DNA from: Deinococcus aetherius
Lineage (GTDB): Bacteria; Deinococcota; Deinococci; Deinococcales; Deinococcaceae
Length of the DNA stretch: 64,000 nt
Assembly: GCF_025997855.1 (NCBI RefSeq)
Contig: NZ_AP026563.1
Span: 1 to 64,000, forward strand
Reading direction: 5' to 3'
How positions within the stretch are numbered: position 1 is the stretch's first letter; every line of letters begins with the position of its first letter. The translations under genes and the position numbers were made by a program. Below are positions 36,079 to 44,649 of this stretch, in pieces. The notes under the pieces are model-generated. The model saw only the letters and a list, made by a program, of their open reading frames with translations, was not told the origin of the DNA and ran no database searches.

Positions 36079-37948
36079 GGACGGCCTCCCCCACGGCGAG
36101 CGGCAGGGTCACGGTGAAGACCGCGCCACCCCCCGGCCCGTCCTCCCCCCGCAGGTCGCCGCCCATCCCTTGCACGAGCGTCTGCGATAGGGATAAGCCC
36201 AGCCCCAGCCCGTGCGGCTTGGTGGTCGTGAAGGGGGTGAAGAGCCGCCCGCGCACCGTCTCTGTCAAGCCCGGCCCGGTGTCGCGCACCTCGACCCTCA
36301 CGTCCTTACCCCGGCGGCGGGCCTCCAGACACACCTCGGCGCCCGGCGCCTCCCGCGTCGCCTCGACTGCGTTGCGCACGAGGTTGAGAAGCACTTGCTC
36401 CAGATGCACCGGGTCGCCCCACACGATCAGGGGGGCGGAGTCCGGGCGCACGGCGAGCGTCACCCCGGCGAGGTCGGTGTCGAAGGCGGTGAGGCTGGCG
36501 ACGTTTTCGAGGACCTGATTCACGTCCACCCGGCGGGGCTGAGTGGGGGCCCGCTTCACCAGGGCACGCAGGTGGGCGATGATGCCCGCCGCCCGCTTGG
36601 CCTGGGTGACGGTGGCCTCCACCGACCTCTGCACCCGCGCCTCGTCGCGCTCCGGGTCGGCGAGCATCCGCAGGGCGGCCTGCCCGTGGCTCACGATGGC
36701 GGTGAGGGGCTGGTTGAGTTCGTGCGCCAGGCCCGCGCTCATCTCGCCCAGGGTGGAGAGGCGGGTGACGTGGGCGAGGGTCTGCTCGTGCTCGTGCCGC
36801 CGCCGCTCGCTCGCCTCCAGCGCCGCGACCACCCGCGCCCGGGCGGGCCCCACGTCGCGCAGCACGAGGACCCACCCGGCCCCCTCGCCGTCCTCGCCGC
36901 GCACCGGGGCCAGCGCCCCCTCCACCAGCCGCGCCCCCTCCCCAGTCACGAGGGTGATCCCCTCGGGCAGCTCGGCGGGTACGTTGCTTCCCCAGAAGCC
37001 CCCCGCCTCGAAGGGCCGCTGGTCGAGGGTGGCCCGGAAGTGCGCCACCTCGCGCAGGTCGCGCCCCTCCGCGAGCGCGTCCCCCAGCAGCGCGCGGGCG
37101 GCGGGGTTGGCGAGGCGGACCCGGTGCCCGGCGTCGGTGACCACCAGCGCCTCGCTGACGGCGTGGAAGGCAATCCGGGCGCGCGCCCGCTCCGCCTGGA
37201 GGGCCCGCTCGGCCTCCCGGGCGGCGGCGCGGGCCCGTTCGCGCCCCTCGGCGAGGCGCACCCACCCCCCGGAGGCCAGCGCGGCGAGGAGGGCGAAAAG
37301 CGCCACGCCTCCCAGCGGCAGCTCCGCCCAGCGCAGCGGGTGCTCGCCCTCGAAGACGAGGGGTTGCCCCCCGTCGCCGAGCACCTTGCGCACCCACAGC
37401 ACCGGCAGCGGGCCGTCCGCCGGGCGGGCCGCCTGCCCGGCGAGGACCGCCCCGCTCCCCGGGCGGCGCAGCCGGAACGCCGAGGACAGGTCGGTGAAGT
37501 CCTCCTCTCGGAAGAGGCGCCGGGCGTCCACCCAGACGCGCACGTCCCCGCGCGTGAGGGCGTAGAGCGTCGGGGCCGCTGGGTGCCAGCGCAACCCCCC
37601 CGGGTCGGGGGAGAGCGGGCCCGTGGGGAGCGCCGCGCCGCCCGGGCCGAGGTCCACGCACTCCGGGCGACACCGCTGCACCCCCACGATTTGCGGGTAC
37701 TGGGCCCGCATCGCCCCAGCGTACTCGTGCAAGGCGGCGTCCGCCACCCCCGCGCGGGTGAGGGCGGTCAGACTGGCGAGCACGGCTTCCTGCTGCTCGC
37801 TGCGCTGCGACAGCACCCGGTGCAGGATGCGCGCGCCCGTCTCGAACCGCGCCTGTACCCCTCGCGCCGACGTGACGAGCCAGGTAGTGCCCACGAGGAG
37901 TGTCACGAACCCCCACGCGAGCAGCGCGGCGCGGCGAAACGGCGTCAT
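36071..37948 (-). CDS. Membrane-bound sensor histidine kinase (FixL/DctB-like)
   Basis: Protein of 625 aa. A first membrane segment (AALLAWGFVTLLVGTTWLVT) is followed by an extracytoplasmic domain of about 180 residues with a CRPEC pair, then a second segment near 210-230 (GGVALFALLAALASGG). A PAS domain follows (LVVTDAGHRVRLANPAARAL), then the H-box AHELNQPLTAIVSHGQA with His near 409, the N-box NLVRNAVEAT, DTGPGL and the G-box GLGLSLSQTL. The Cys pair outside the membrane could respond to redox state or to the HbpS-like protein; this is inference. It is the first gene of the set, with the response-regulator gene overlapping its end. Confidence 0.92.
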   Translation of the reverse strand: MTPFRRAALLAWGFVTLLVGTTWLVTSARGVQARFETGARILHRVLSQRSEQQEAVLASLTALTRAGVADAALHEYAGAMRAQYPQIVGVQRCRPECVDLGPGGAALPTGPLSPDPGGLRWHPAAPTLYALTRGDVRVWVDARRLFREEDFTDLSSAFRLRRPGSGAVLAGQAARPADGPLPVLWVRKVLGDGGQPLVFEGEHPLRWAELPLGGVALFALLAALASGGWVRLAEGRERARAAAREAERALQAERARARIAFHAVSEALVVTDAGHRVRLANPAARALLGDALAEGRDLREVAHFRATLDQRPFEAGGFWGSNVPAELPEGITLVTGEGARLVEGALAPVRGEDGEGAGWVLVLRDVGPARARVVAALEASERRRHEHEQTLAHVTRLSTLGEMSAGLAHELNQPLTAIVSHGQAALRMLADPERDEARVQRSVEATVTQAKRAAGIIAHLRALVKRAPTQPRRVDVNQVLENVASLTAFDTDLAGVTLAVRPDSAPLIVWGDPVHLEQVLLNLVRNAVEATREAPGAEVCLEARRRGKDVRVEVRDTGPGLTETVRGRLFTPFTTTKPHGLGLGLSLSQTLVQGMGGDLRGEDGPGGGAVFTVTLPLAVGEAVHA

Positions 37949-38266
37949 GCACCCATGATGGGTGCGCGACTTGGGAAGGTGTCAAGCCACCTCTTCCCCC
38001 GCGTGCCCCGCCTCCAACCGCCCTCCGGTCCCCTGGGCCACCCGACAGAGTAGGTATTTCGGCTGCCAGAACTTGGCCTGTCAGCTCGGTCAACGCCACG
38101 TTTCCAGGTCGTTCAACCCAGTTTCTTGTACAACGCTCCCGTGCAGGATTCGGCGAATCATTCAGGCGGTGACCCCCACGCTGGCGACGGGCAGGGAGCG
38201 GCACCGTCCCAAGCGGAGTGTGGGGCCGAGGTGGTCCTTCCTGCCCTGGGTTAGCGAGCCTGGAGG
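37949..38266. other. Non-coding right arm of the Tn3-type element
   Basis: About 320 bp between the kinase start and the right inverted repeat. It must hold the promoter of the kinase operon. A short palindrome ACCCATGATGGGT lies at 37950-37962. No gene, resolvase or clear recombination site was found. Confidence 0.4.
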
Positions 38267-38304
38267 CTTAGCGTTTGTTTCCGCGCCACTGCTGGCGTCA
38301 CCCC
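38267..38304 (-). repeat. Right 38-bp terminal inverted repeat (Tn3-type)
   Basis: Reverse complement of the left repeat with 2 mismatches; directly followed by ATCTA at 38305-38309. Confidence 0.92.
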
Positions 38305-39213
38305 ATCTACGACCGCATGGGCCTTCAGGCCCTGCGGAGATGGCTGATCAAGAACAGTGTGCCCGCCCAGCAACTGCACGCGGTGATGGAAGCCACCGGC
38401 GTGTATTGGGAGCGGTGCGCTCACTTCCTACACGAGCTAGGCTGCACGGTCAGCGTGGTCAACCCCGCCCAGATCAAGTTCTTCGCCCAAAGTTCGCTGC
38501 GACGCGGGAAGACTGACCGGATGGACGCGGACATCATCGCCCGCTATGGGGCGACGATGCGACCCAAGGCCTGGACGCCGCCCGCAGTCGAACTCGAAGC
38601 GCTGAAGCTGCTGGTCCACGAGCGGGAAGCCATCGTTAAGGAACTGGTGCAGGCCAAGAACCGGCGGCACTCCCTGAAACAGCGTCAGGAAGCCGACGTG
38701 CTGGTGGTGCAGCTCACAGAGGCGCGGATCGCGTTCCTGACCGGGCAAATCGAGACCCTGGACCGCGAACTGAGAGCACGGGTGGGCACCGTGCCCGATC
38801 TTGGGCGCCAGGTCGAGCTGCTACAAAGTCTGCCGGGCTTCGGGTTCCTGGTGTCGTTGACGGTGTTGGTGGAGACGAACGGGCTGAGCACGATGGAAAC
38901 GAGCCGACAGTTGGCGGCATATGCGGGCGTATCGCCCGCCCCACACCAGTCGGGGGCAATGAACAAGCGGGGCAGGATTTCTAAGATCGGCAATCCTCGA
39001 CTGCGCCGCATCGTCTACCTGGCGGCGGTGGCCGCAACCCGCACCCAGAGCAAAGAAAAGGCGTTCTATCAGCGGCTACGCGACCAGGGCAAGCCCGGAA
39101 AAGTGGCGGTGACGGCCCTTGCACGGAAGTTGTTGTGTGTGGGCTTTGCCGTTGTTCATTCGGGGCGGCCCTACGACCCCACGTACGCCAAGCCTGCAAA
39201 ACAGGCCGCTTGA
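38305..39213 (+). pseudogene. IS110-family transposase, C-terminal part (continuation of 33856)
   Basis: Continues in frame from the N-terminal piece: IYDRMGLQALRRWLIKN, then TDRMDADIIARYGA with a further catalytic Asp of the DEDD domain, a coiled-coil middle and the C-terminal Tnp_20 domain with AAYAGVSPAPHQSGAMNKRG, where the Ser acts as the nucleophile. Joined at ATCTA, the full protein has 337 residues, normal for IS110. In its present state the element cannot make a whole transposase. A hairpin CAGGCCGC/GCGGCCTG covers the stop codon. Confidence 0.9.
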
Positions 39214-39446
39214 CCGCGGCCTGCAAAGACAATATCTACTATCTCGGGCTTGTAGCGCGTGACCTCCGCTCGCAGGTCATCCCGCAACCACTGCGCGTCC
39301 TCTGGTAGGGAGGTGAACACCTGCTCGAGTTCAACGAACGCCTGACGCTCCAGGTCCAGGTACCGCTCAGGCGTCAGGGTGCCCGCCCGCCTCGACAGGA
39401 ACAGTTCCGTGGTGATCTCGTCGAATCGCTGGTTCAGCATCGTCAT
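39171..39446 (-). pseudogene. Gene truncated by the IS110-family element
   Basis: ATG 39446 starts MTMLNQRFDEITTELFLSRR, and a helical, charged protein follows (TLTPERYLDLERQAFVELEQ). The C-terminal 15 or so residues (RGQAACFAGLAYVGS) are encoded by the end of the IS110 element, so the true 3' end is lost. The gene starts 4 nt after the stop of the metallopeptidase-like gene and was probably its operon partner. Function unknown. Confidence 0.6.
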
Positions 39447-39450
39447 GGCG

Positions 39451-40029
39451 TCACCTCCTGAGCGTGGCGTGGAGTTCCTGAACCATCTTATGCCCGACGG
39501 GATCGTGACGCACGAGTTCTGTTCGGAAGAAGGTGAACCCGGTCAGCGTCTCGCAGGAGTATTCCTGCCAGTCGAACCGTGCCCGGAGACTGACGGGGCT
39601 GACCTCCGGATGGCGGGCAGCGGCAAGGGCCAACTCGAAGGCGGGTGGATGCTGCTCCAGGAGGTGGTGCCCGAGTTCGTGCACGAAGCTCATCTGCATC
39701 GCTTCCTCCTTGGTGGTTCCCCAGGCCGAGACGGCGGCGACCCGGCCGATGGGTTCCGTCCTCCCGAAGGTCGCTCCTGCACGGGCTGTGTTCAGTTCGA
39801 GGGCGCGGGTGTCCGGGATGTACTGGCCTGTGGTGAAGCGTGAGGGGAGCGCGTGCAGGGCGAGGGCGGCCTGGGGGTGGTCGGTCAGGAAGTCGGTGAG
39901 GCGGGCTTGTGTCGCACCGCGCAGGATGAAACGGGCTTGCGTCAGGCTGACGTCCTCGACGTTGAGGTCGTCGACGTGCTTGCCTTCCTGGAACTGCTCG
40001 TAGTGGGCTTCTGGTTGGGGGTCGGTCAT
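39451..40029 (-). CDS. Zinc-metallopeptidase-like protein (HExxH)
   Basis: Protein of 192 aa. The motif FVHELGHHLLEQHP in the second half fits HExxH zinc peptidases such as the ImmA/IrrE type. No signal peptide, so it should be cytoplasmic. The N-terminal part (FILRGATQARLTDFLTDHPQ) is not recognised. Proteins of this shape often cut a neighbouring repressor or are toxin or structural proteins on mobile elements; which applies here is unknown. The next gene in the operon is the one truncated by the IS110 element. Confidence 0.6.
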   Translation of the reverse strand: MTDPQPEAHYEQFQEGKHVDDLNVEDVSLTQARFILRGATQARLTDFLTDHPQAALALHALPSRFTTGQYIPDTRALELNTARAGATFGRTEPIGRVAAVSAWGTTKEEAMQMSFVHELGHHLLEQHPPAFELALAAARHPEVSPVSLRARFDWQEYSCETLTGFTFFRTELVRHDPVGHKMVQELHATLRR

Positions 40030-40283
40030 GGGGGAATACTGGCCGCAGTATCGGGCACGGATGTTCGGGGTTTTTCTTCTGGAGGTGGATCTTCATGCGT
40101 CTGGGCTGGAGGTGCTTGGGCTTGGGCAAGCGCGGGGACGGGGGAGGGCTTGATTGACCCTACATTGTTATTACTCAACATAACACTCGGAAAGGTTGAA
40201 CTCCCCTGCTGCCTCCGGGAGCCCGACGCGCCCACCTGAAGCGCCATAGACCCTCCCCGGGACCGCCCGGGGCTCACTCGGCC
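40030..40283. promoter_or_regulatory. Divergent promoter region with shared 13-bp motif and leader hairpin (copy 7)
   Basis: CATTGTTATTACT (40163-40175) equals the motif upstream of the recombinase-like gene. TTGACC, 17 nt, AACATA is a promoter candidate for the plus strand. CCCTC at 40251-40255 is followed by CCCCGGG, loop ACCG, CCCGGGG (40255-40272), 11 nt before ATG 40284. Confidence 0.55.
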
Positions 40284-40817
40284 ATGCCTTCCACCCTCCC
40301 ACTCGCCGTGCTGTACCACGGCATCCCCTGGCAGGCCGTCGCGCTCGCCGAGGGTCCGCCACACCCCGCCGACGCCCTCCGCCGCCTCACTCACCCCGGA
40401 GCGCACCCCCTCCTACTCACAGCCCAAGCTCCACCCCCCAGTCACGGCGACCACCTCACCCTTCAGGGCCAGGTCTTCCGGTACGAGCGAGGAGAGTTCC
40501 TAGGGGTAGGCGTCAGCCCCCTTCTCCAACTCGCCCTTCACACCCAGGTGCCCGTCACCGCTCCCCCCGATGTCTGGCCGCAGCTTCAAGAAGCCCTGGA
40601 CACCTACCCAGGTGCTTACGCCCTCCCCCATCTTCAACGGCTCCTGCTGTCTCGGCGCTTCTCGTTGACGCTCGGCCCCGACCTGCACCTGATCCTGGCC
40701 GCCCTGCAAACCCGGCAGGAACGTCAACTCGCCCGCCTGCTCGACGGCCTGCACCTGCTGGAAGTCCAGAGTGACCCCGGCCAGATCGGCAGCCAGCTCG
40801 ACCTCGTATTCCGCTGA
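40284..40817 (+). CDS. Hypothetical protein
   Basis: Protein of 177 aa, family not recognised. It has many Leu/Pro/His residues, for example ALHTQVPVTAPPDVWPQL and RQERQLARLLDGLHLLEVQ. No signal peptide or membrane segment. It carries the CCCTC-type leader hairpin and lies 12 nt before the SF1 helicase gene, so the two probably form an operon at the start of the PRTRC region. Confidence 0.6.
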   Translation: MPSTLPLAVLYHGIPWQAVALAEGPPHPADALRRLTHPGAHPLLLTAQAPPPSHGDHLTLQGQVFRYERGEFLGVGVSPLLQLALHTQVPVTAPPDVWPQLQEALDTYPGAYALPHLQRLLLSRRFSLTLGPDLHLILAALQTRQERQLARLLDGLHLLEVQSDPGQIGSQLDLVFR

Positions 40818-40829
40818 AGGAGGTGGGCC

Positions 40830-42485
40830 ATGAACCAGACCCTCTTCGACCACCTCGAAGCCGTCCGCCGTGGCGCCAAGACCACCGTCCGACAGAAGCG
40901 CACCCCCAGCGCCTATCAGCGCACCATCCTCGACGATGTCACCCAGGGTGTCCGCGCCATCACCGTGGAGGCCGGGCCGGGCAGCGGCAAAACCGCCCTG
41001 CTGGAGATGATCGCCGCCCTGATCCTGGAACTCAGCCTGCTGCCACAGGGGGAGAAGGCCGCCTTCCTCGCCTTCAACAAGGACATCGTGGGGACGCTGA
41101 AGAAGGTCATCCCGCCCGAGTTCGACGTGCGCACCGTCAGCAGCCTGGGTCACCTGATCTGTACCCAGAACCTCAGCGGCCTGAAATTCGAGCCGCGCAA
41201 GTACGACGACCTCATCCGCGAGATCGTCTGCGAAGCTCGGGTCGCCTCCCCCGCCGCCCGGCGAGAACTCACCGAGCGGCTGGGCACCTGTGTCGAACTG
41301 CATGTGGGGCACGCGTTGGGATTGGACCCCCGGTTGGAAGACTGGGCCGAGGCGATGGACGTCGTGGACGCCCCGATCCTCGGCGCGGAGACGGCGCTGC
41401 ATACCCTGACCCTGAAGGTGCTGCGGCGGGGACTAAAATTGTTGCAGGACGGGCGCGTCATGAGCTTCACCGACCAGGTGCTCGCTCCGGGAGTGTTCGG
41501 CTGGCGACTGGGCACGCCGTACCGCTTCCTGCTGGTCGACGAGCTTCAGGACCTCTCCCGTGCACACCTGGGCCTCTTGCAGGCGGCCACCGACGAGCAC
41601 ACCCGGGTGGTAGGCGTCGGGGACCAGTCACAGAGCATCTACGGCTTCAACGGCGCGGATCAGGACAGCATGCGCCACTTCACCGAACTGTTCGGGGCCA
41701 TCCGGCGGCCGCTGTCGATCACCTACCGTTGCCCCTGGCGGCACGTCGCACTTGCCCGAAGGGTTGGGCAAGCCCTCGAAGCCGCCCCGGGCGCACCGGG
41801 GGGCACCCTCGATGACCTCGACGGCGAGGAGTTCCTTGCTCTGGCGAGGCCCGGCGACCTGGCGCTCTGTCGCACGAACGCGCCGCTCGTCGACTGGTGT
41901 TACCGACTGGTAGCCGCAGGAATCCCGGCCATCGTCCGGGGACGAGACCTCACCCGCAGCCTGGTCGCCTTCGCCCGTGACGCGGCTACCTTCGACGGAA
42001 CGAAGCCCCAGCGCGACCAGGTTCAGGACCGCCTCCCGCTCACCGACATCACCGGGCGGCTCAATGGGTATGCCACCTTCCTCGCCGAGCGGCTCACCCG
42101 GGAGGCCGAGCGCGAGGGCCGTGATCCGGGGTTGCGCCTGGCCGGACTCGCCGACCGGCTCTCGACGATCACGCGGGTCCTCGAGGCCGGGGGTGCCCAG
42201 ACGCTGGGGCAGCTCGTCGCCGATATCCGACTGCTGTTTCAAGGCGACCCGGAACGCAGCGTCGTCCTGAGCACGGTCCACCGTGCCAAGGGACAGGAGG
42301 CCGAACGCGTGTTCATCCTGGAGCCCGCTCTGCTGCCGCACCCCAAGGCCAGGACGCCGCAGGCGCTCCAGGCCGAGCGGTGTCTCCAGTTCGTCGCCTT
42401 CACCCGCAGCAGGCGGGACCTGTTCTTCGTGGACGCCCAGCACAGCCACATCCCGACGGGCTTGCGGGCACGGGAGGGCAGGTGA
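40830..42485 (+). CDS. UvrD/Rep-like superfamily 1 helicase
   Basis: Protein of 551 aa with ribosome site aaggaggtgg before ATG 40830. Motifs in order: Q-like SAYQRTILDD, Walker A EAGPGSGKT (47-55), AFLAFNKDIV, Walker B FLLVDELQDLS, GDQSQSIYGFNGAD, YRCPWRH, STVHRAKGQEAERVF and QFVAFTRSRRDLFFV. It is short and lacks the large 1B/2B insertions, as is common in plasmid and phage versions. Such enzymes move along single-stranded DNA in repair, replication or transfer. It precedes the PRTRC genes and could support replication of the element. A GCAGGT/ACCTGC hairpin covers the stop codon. Confidence 0.9.
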   Translation: MNQTLFDHLEAVRRGAKTTVRQKRTPSAYQRTILDDVTQGVRAITVEAGPGSGKTALLEMIAALILELSLLPQGEKAAFLAFNKDIVGTLKKVIPPEFDVRTVSSLGHLICTQNLSGLKFEPRKYDDLIREIVCEARVASPAARRELTERLGTCVELHVGHALGLDPRLEDWAEAMDVVDAPILGAETALHTLTLKVLRRGLKLLQDGRVMSFTDQVLAPGVFGWRLGTPYRFLLVDELQDLSRAHLGLLQAATDEHTRVVGVGDQSQSIYGFNGADQDSMRHFTELFGAIRRPLSITYRCPWRHVALARRVGQALEAAPGAPGGTLDDLDGEEFLALARPGDLALCRTNAPLVDWCYRLVAAGIPAIVRGRDLTRSLVAFARDAATFDGTKPQRDQVQDRLPLTDITGRLNGYATFLAERLTREAEREGRDPGLRLAGLADRLSTITRVLEAGGAQTLGQLVADIRLLFQGDPERSVVLSTVHRAKGQEAERVFILEPALLPHPKARTPQALQAERCLQFVAFTRSRRDLFFVDAQHSHIPTGLRAREGR

Positions 42486-42758
42486 GACCTGCGGGCAGGG
42501 AACACCCTCCTGGCCTGCCTCCGCTCGGCACTCGGCAGGCTCCCAGCCGATCTCACTCGGCCTCAGCAGAAAGTGGAATTGCCAGGAAAGGAGACCCAGG
42601 AACGGATGCCCCGCGCCACCACTTCCTGGTCTGGGACGGTCCTCGGCGCCGCGTCGACCACACCCGCACCTGCGTGATCCTGGCCGGGATCACTGCCGGA
42701 GCGCTCCCGGTGACGTCCCCGCCAGCCACCTGAGCACCCACCGGATCGGCCTGACCCT
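42486..42758. other. Gap between the SF1 helicase gene and PRTRC E
   Basis: About 270 bp. One frame ending at 42733 has strong coding character (RHHFLVWDGPRRRVDHTRTC, then VILAGITAGALPVTS) but no ATG, GTG or TTG start, so it may be a decayed or frameshifted small gene. An aggaaaggaga motif at about 42582 could be its old ribosome site. Confidence 0.35.
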
Positions 42759-42774
42759 CACCGCTGACGCGGTG
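42759..42774 (+). promoter_or_regulatory. CCCTC-box leader hairpin (copy 8)
   Basis: CCCTC at 42755-42759, CACCGC, loop TGAC, GCGGTG. ATG 42800 follows. Confidence 0.65.
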
Positions 42775-42799
42775 GGGCGGGCGGTGGAGGTTTCCAACC

Positions 42800-43879
42800 A
42801 TGACCCAGGGCAACACCGCTCCACTGCTCCCCTTCGACGAACTCCGGCGCACCCTGCAAGATGTCCACGACGACCTCAAGCGGGAAATGGCCCGCCTCCA
42901 CAGTCACCACCCCGACCTGTACGAGGAAGCGGTCGGGCTCTTCAAGAAGAACCAGGACGCCAAAGAGCACGTCCCGGCTGCCGAGCAGCTCCTCGCCGAC
43001 GTGCAGGCCCTCTCCCACCTGGTCAACCTGCCCTTCGTCCCCGCTACCAGTGCCGAACAAGGGGCCGTAGACGAGGCGCTCGACCACCCGGAGACGACGC
43101 CTGAACCGGTCCCCACTGACGACACGCCGGGCCTGGAGGACGGGGAGGAAAGCGAGGAGGGTGAAACTGAACTGGGCGAGACCGCCGAGGACGTGGACTC
43201 AGCAGCAGACGACGCTGGCCCAGAGGGACTGGGGACCGCTTCCAACGTCCCGGAGGCCAGCCCACCCGTCACCTGGCCGGAAGGGACGCTGGGCGTCGGA
43301 ATGATCAGCCAGTTCGCGAGCACCCTCGGGGCAGGAGAAACCCTCAGCCTGATCCTCGCCCGGGTGGGGGATGCGCTCCTCGTGACCGTGCAGCCCACCC
43401 CAATCAAGGACGAGCCGAACAGCACGGCAGTACCTTTGCAAGTCAAGGGAGCCCCGAGCGCGCTCGACACCCAGCTTGGCGTGAAGCTCGAGGAGTACCG
43501 GGAGGGCCGCAGCGTCGCCCGGGAGACGGCGCACTACGCCGCGACTGTCCGGTCGGCCGCGGAGGCGCACCGCCAGGCGACCCAGAATACGGCCAAACTG
43601 AGGGCCGCCTCAAGTAAGGCCGCCACGCCAGCCAGCCAGGGAGGGCACCTCACCGTCGAGGTCTCACCCAGGGACACCACGCTCGTCCTCACCGACGGGG
43701 GAGGGAAGACCCATCCCTTCCAGGCCGGGAAGAAGACGGCCCTGCCTGCCGGGGAGTACGCCCTCAGCCTCGACGCCCAGGGCTACGAGGCCCAGACCCA
43801 GAAGCTGAGCGTGAAGCCCGGCAAGGAAACCAAGACGGCCTATGTCCTCAAAAAGACCAGCGCTCCGGGCTTGTTCTGA
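42800..43879 (+). CDS. PRTRC system protein E
   Basis: Protein of 359 aa. The N-terminal part (FDELRRTLQDVHDDLKREMA and later LFKKNQDAKE) is helical. A long acidic stretch (GLEDGEESEEGETELGETAE) leads to a central domain with GVGMISQFASTLGAGETLSL and VTVQPTPIKDE, which matches my memory of PRTRC protein E (a ParB/ThiF-related conserved cluster). The C-terminal 90 residues look like a PEGA-type beta domain (GEYALSLDAQGYEAQTQKLS). The biochemical role of PRTRC proteins is not known. Gene order E, then C, F, B and ThiF downstream supports the call. Confidence 0.75.
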   Translation: MTQGNTAPLLPFDELRRTLQDVHDDLKREMARLHSHHPDLYEEAVGLFKKNQDAKEHVPAAEQLLADVQALSHLVNLPFVPATSAEQGAVDEALDHPETTPEPVPTDDTPGLEDGEESEEGETELGETAEDVDSAADDAGPEGLGTASNVPEASPPVTWPEGTLGVGMISQFASTLGAGETLSLILARVGDALLVTVQPTPIKDEPNSTAVPLQVKGAPSALDTQLGVKLEEYREGRSVARETAHYAATVRSAAEAHRQATQNTAKLRAASSKAATPASQGGHLTVEVSPRDTTLVLTDGGGKTHPFQAGKKTALPAGEYALSLDAQGYEAQTQKLSVKPGKETKTAYVLKKTSAPGLF

Positions 43880-43891
43880 ACCGCTCCTCCC

Positions 43892-43913
43892 CCCCCAGTC
43901 CGTGGACTGGGGG
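43892..43913 (+). promoter_or_regulatory. Strong hairpin between PRTRC E and the next gene (leader-like, copy 9)
   Basis: CCCCCAGTCC and GGACTGGGGG form a perfect 10-bp stem. It lacks a CCCTC box (CTCCTC is present instead), so it may be a terminator or attenuator rather than a member of the leader family. Confidence 0.5.
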
Positions 43914-43935
43914 CCTGCCCTGCCAGGAGCCCTGG

Positions 43936-44379
43936 ATGAACGCACCTGCCGCCGACCGCCTTACCACCTCCCTCCTACAACTCCGTCCCGCCTTCCGCCA
44001 TCGCCTGAACGAGGACGGGCGAATCGTCAGTACCCTGCCCGCCGACCAGACCCTTCCGCTCTCTGATGTTGTCGGGATGGATGAGACCCACCGGGGCCTG
44101 CTCGTCACCACCCTCCACGGCCGCTTCCTGTTCACCAAGCAAACGCTTCACACCAACAGCGCACCGACGAGCGATCCCGCAGCGACGGCCGCCGACACCC
44201 ACGAGGCCCTCGCGGTGCTGCTGATTCAGCACGGTGCCCCTCAGCAGCGCGCAATTCCCCTCGCCCACGAGGTTCTAGGCAGCGTCACCCGCCTGGCCCA
44301 CGCCCGCGACCACGCCGGTATCCGCGACCGTGCCGCGCTGGCCCTTGACCTCCTCGCGTTCTTCCAACCACGCCCTTGA
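43936..44379 (+). CDS. Hypothetical protein inside the PRTRC cluster
   Basis: Protein of 147 aa, not recognised. It has LPLSDVVGMDETHRGLLVTT and a helical C-terminal half (HEALAVLLIQHGAPQQRAIP). It lies between PRTRC E and C and is followed by its own CCCTC-type leader for the C gene. It might be a lineage-specific PRTRC member; it does not look like PRTRC protein A, which has a JAB-like fold in my memory. Confidence 0.6.
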   Translation: MNAPAADRLTTSLLQLRPAFRHRLNEDGRIVSTLPADQTLPLSDVVGMDETHRGLLVTTLHGRFLFTKQTLHTNSAPTSDPAATAADTHEALAVLLIQHGAPQQRAIPLAHEVLGSVTRLAHARDHAGIRDRAALALDLLAFFQPRP

Positions 44380-44383
44380 CCCT

Positions 44384-44401
44384 CCCCGGCTCCCGCCGGG
44401 G
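44384..44401 (+). promoter_or_regulatory. CCCTC-box leader hairpin (copy 10)
   Basis: CCCTC at 44380-44384, CCCCGGC, loop TCCC, GCCGGGG. A ribosome site (aaaggaagg) follows before ATG 44428. Stem nearly the same as copy 3, but with a different loop. Confidence 0.7.
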
Positions 44402-44427
44402 TGTGCTCCTCGAAAGGAAGGTTCCCC

Positions 44428-44649
44428 ATGACCCAGAGCCATGAAGTGACCGTAACCGCAGTCCAGCGCAAGATCGTCTTCGAGGGCCGCGACCTCGCCG
44501 ACGTCAACCCCACTGCCAGCGTCGAGGACGTCGTGAAGATCCACGCCCTCACCACCCCCGAACTCGCCACGGCGGTCGTCGAAGGCCCGGAACTTCAGGA
44601 GGGCCAGCGTGTCTACACCGTCAAAAAGCGCCTCGGCACCAAAGGCTAA
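44428..44649 (+). CDS. PRTRC system protein C
   Basis: Protein of 73 aa. ATG 44428 has a ribosome site at the right distance. The sequence TVTAVQRKIVFEGRDLADVN, then TPELATAVVEGPELQEG and the end VKKRLGTKG match the small PRTRC C family, whose members end in GTKG in my memory. It is a compact alpha/beta protein of unknown role. The following small gene overlaps its end by 41 bp if started at GTG 44609. Confidence 0.85.
   Translation: MTQSHEVTVTAVQRKIVFEGRDLADVNPTASVEDVVKIHALTTPELATAVVEGPELQEGQRVYTVKKRLGTKG

Larger units (their letters stand above)
33966..38304 (-). mobile_element. Transposase-less Tn3-type element, 4,339 bp, carrying a sensor gene set
   Basis: Two 38-bp inverted repeats starting GGGGTGACGCC and ending in ACGCTAAG, the classic Tn3-family end, match at 36 of 38 positions and are flanked by ATCTA duplications. 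The element sits inside an IS110-family transposase gene. It holds four minus-strand genes (sensor kinase, response regulator, HbpS-like protein, ankyrin protein) and no transposase or resolvase. It must have been moved by a transposase in trans, so it is a cargo-bearing, non-autonomous element. Confidence 0.92.

Noticed and set aside
35683..38204. Several long frames on both strands over the kinase and regulator genes
   Set aside because: The kinase and regulator frames carry every expected motif; the others are Arg/Pro/Gly-rich shadows.
43892..43913. Hairpin after PRTRC E as a full member of the CCCTC leader family
   Set aside because: Stem is strong and position fits, but the CCCTC box is absent and it directly follows a stop codon, so it was listed separately as terminator- or leader-like.
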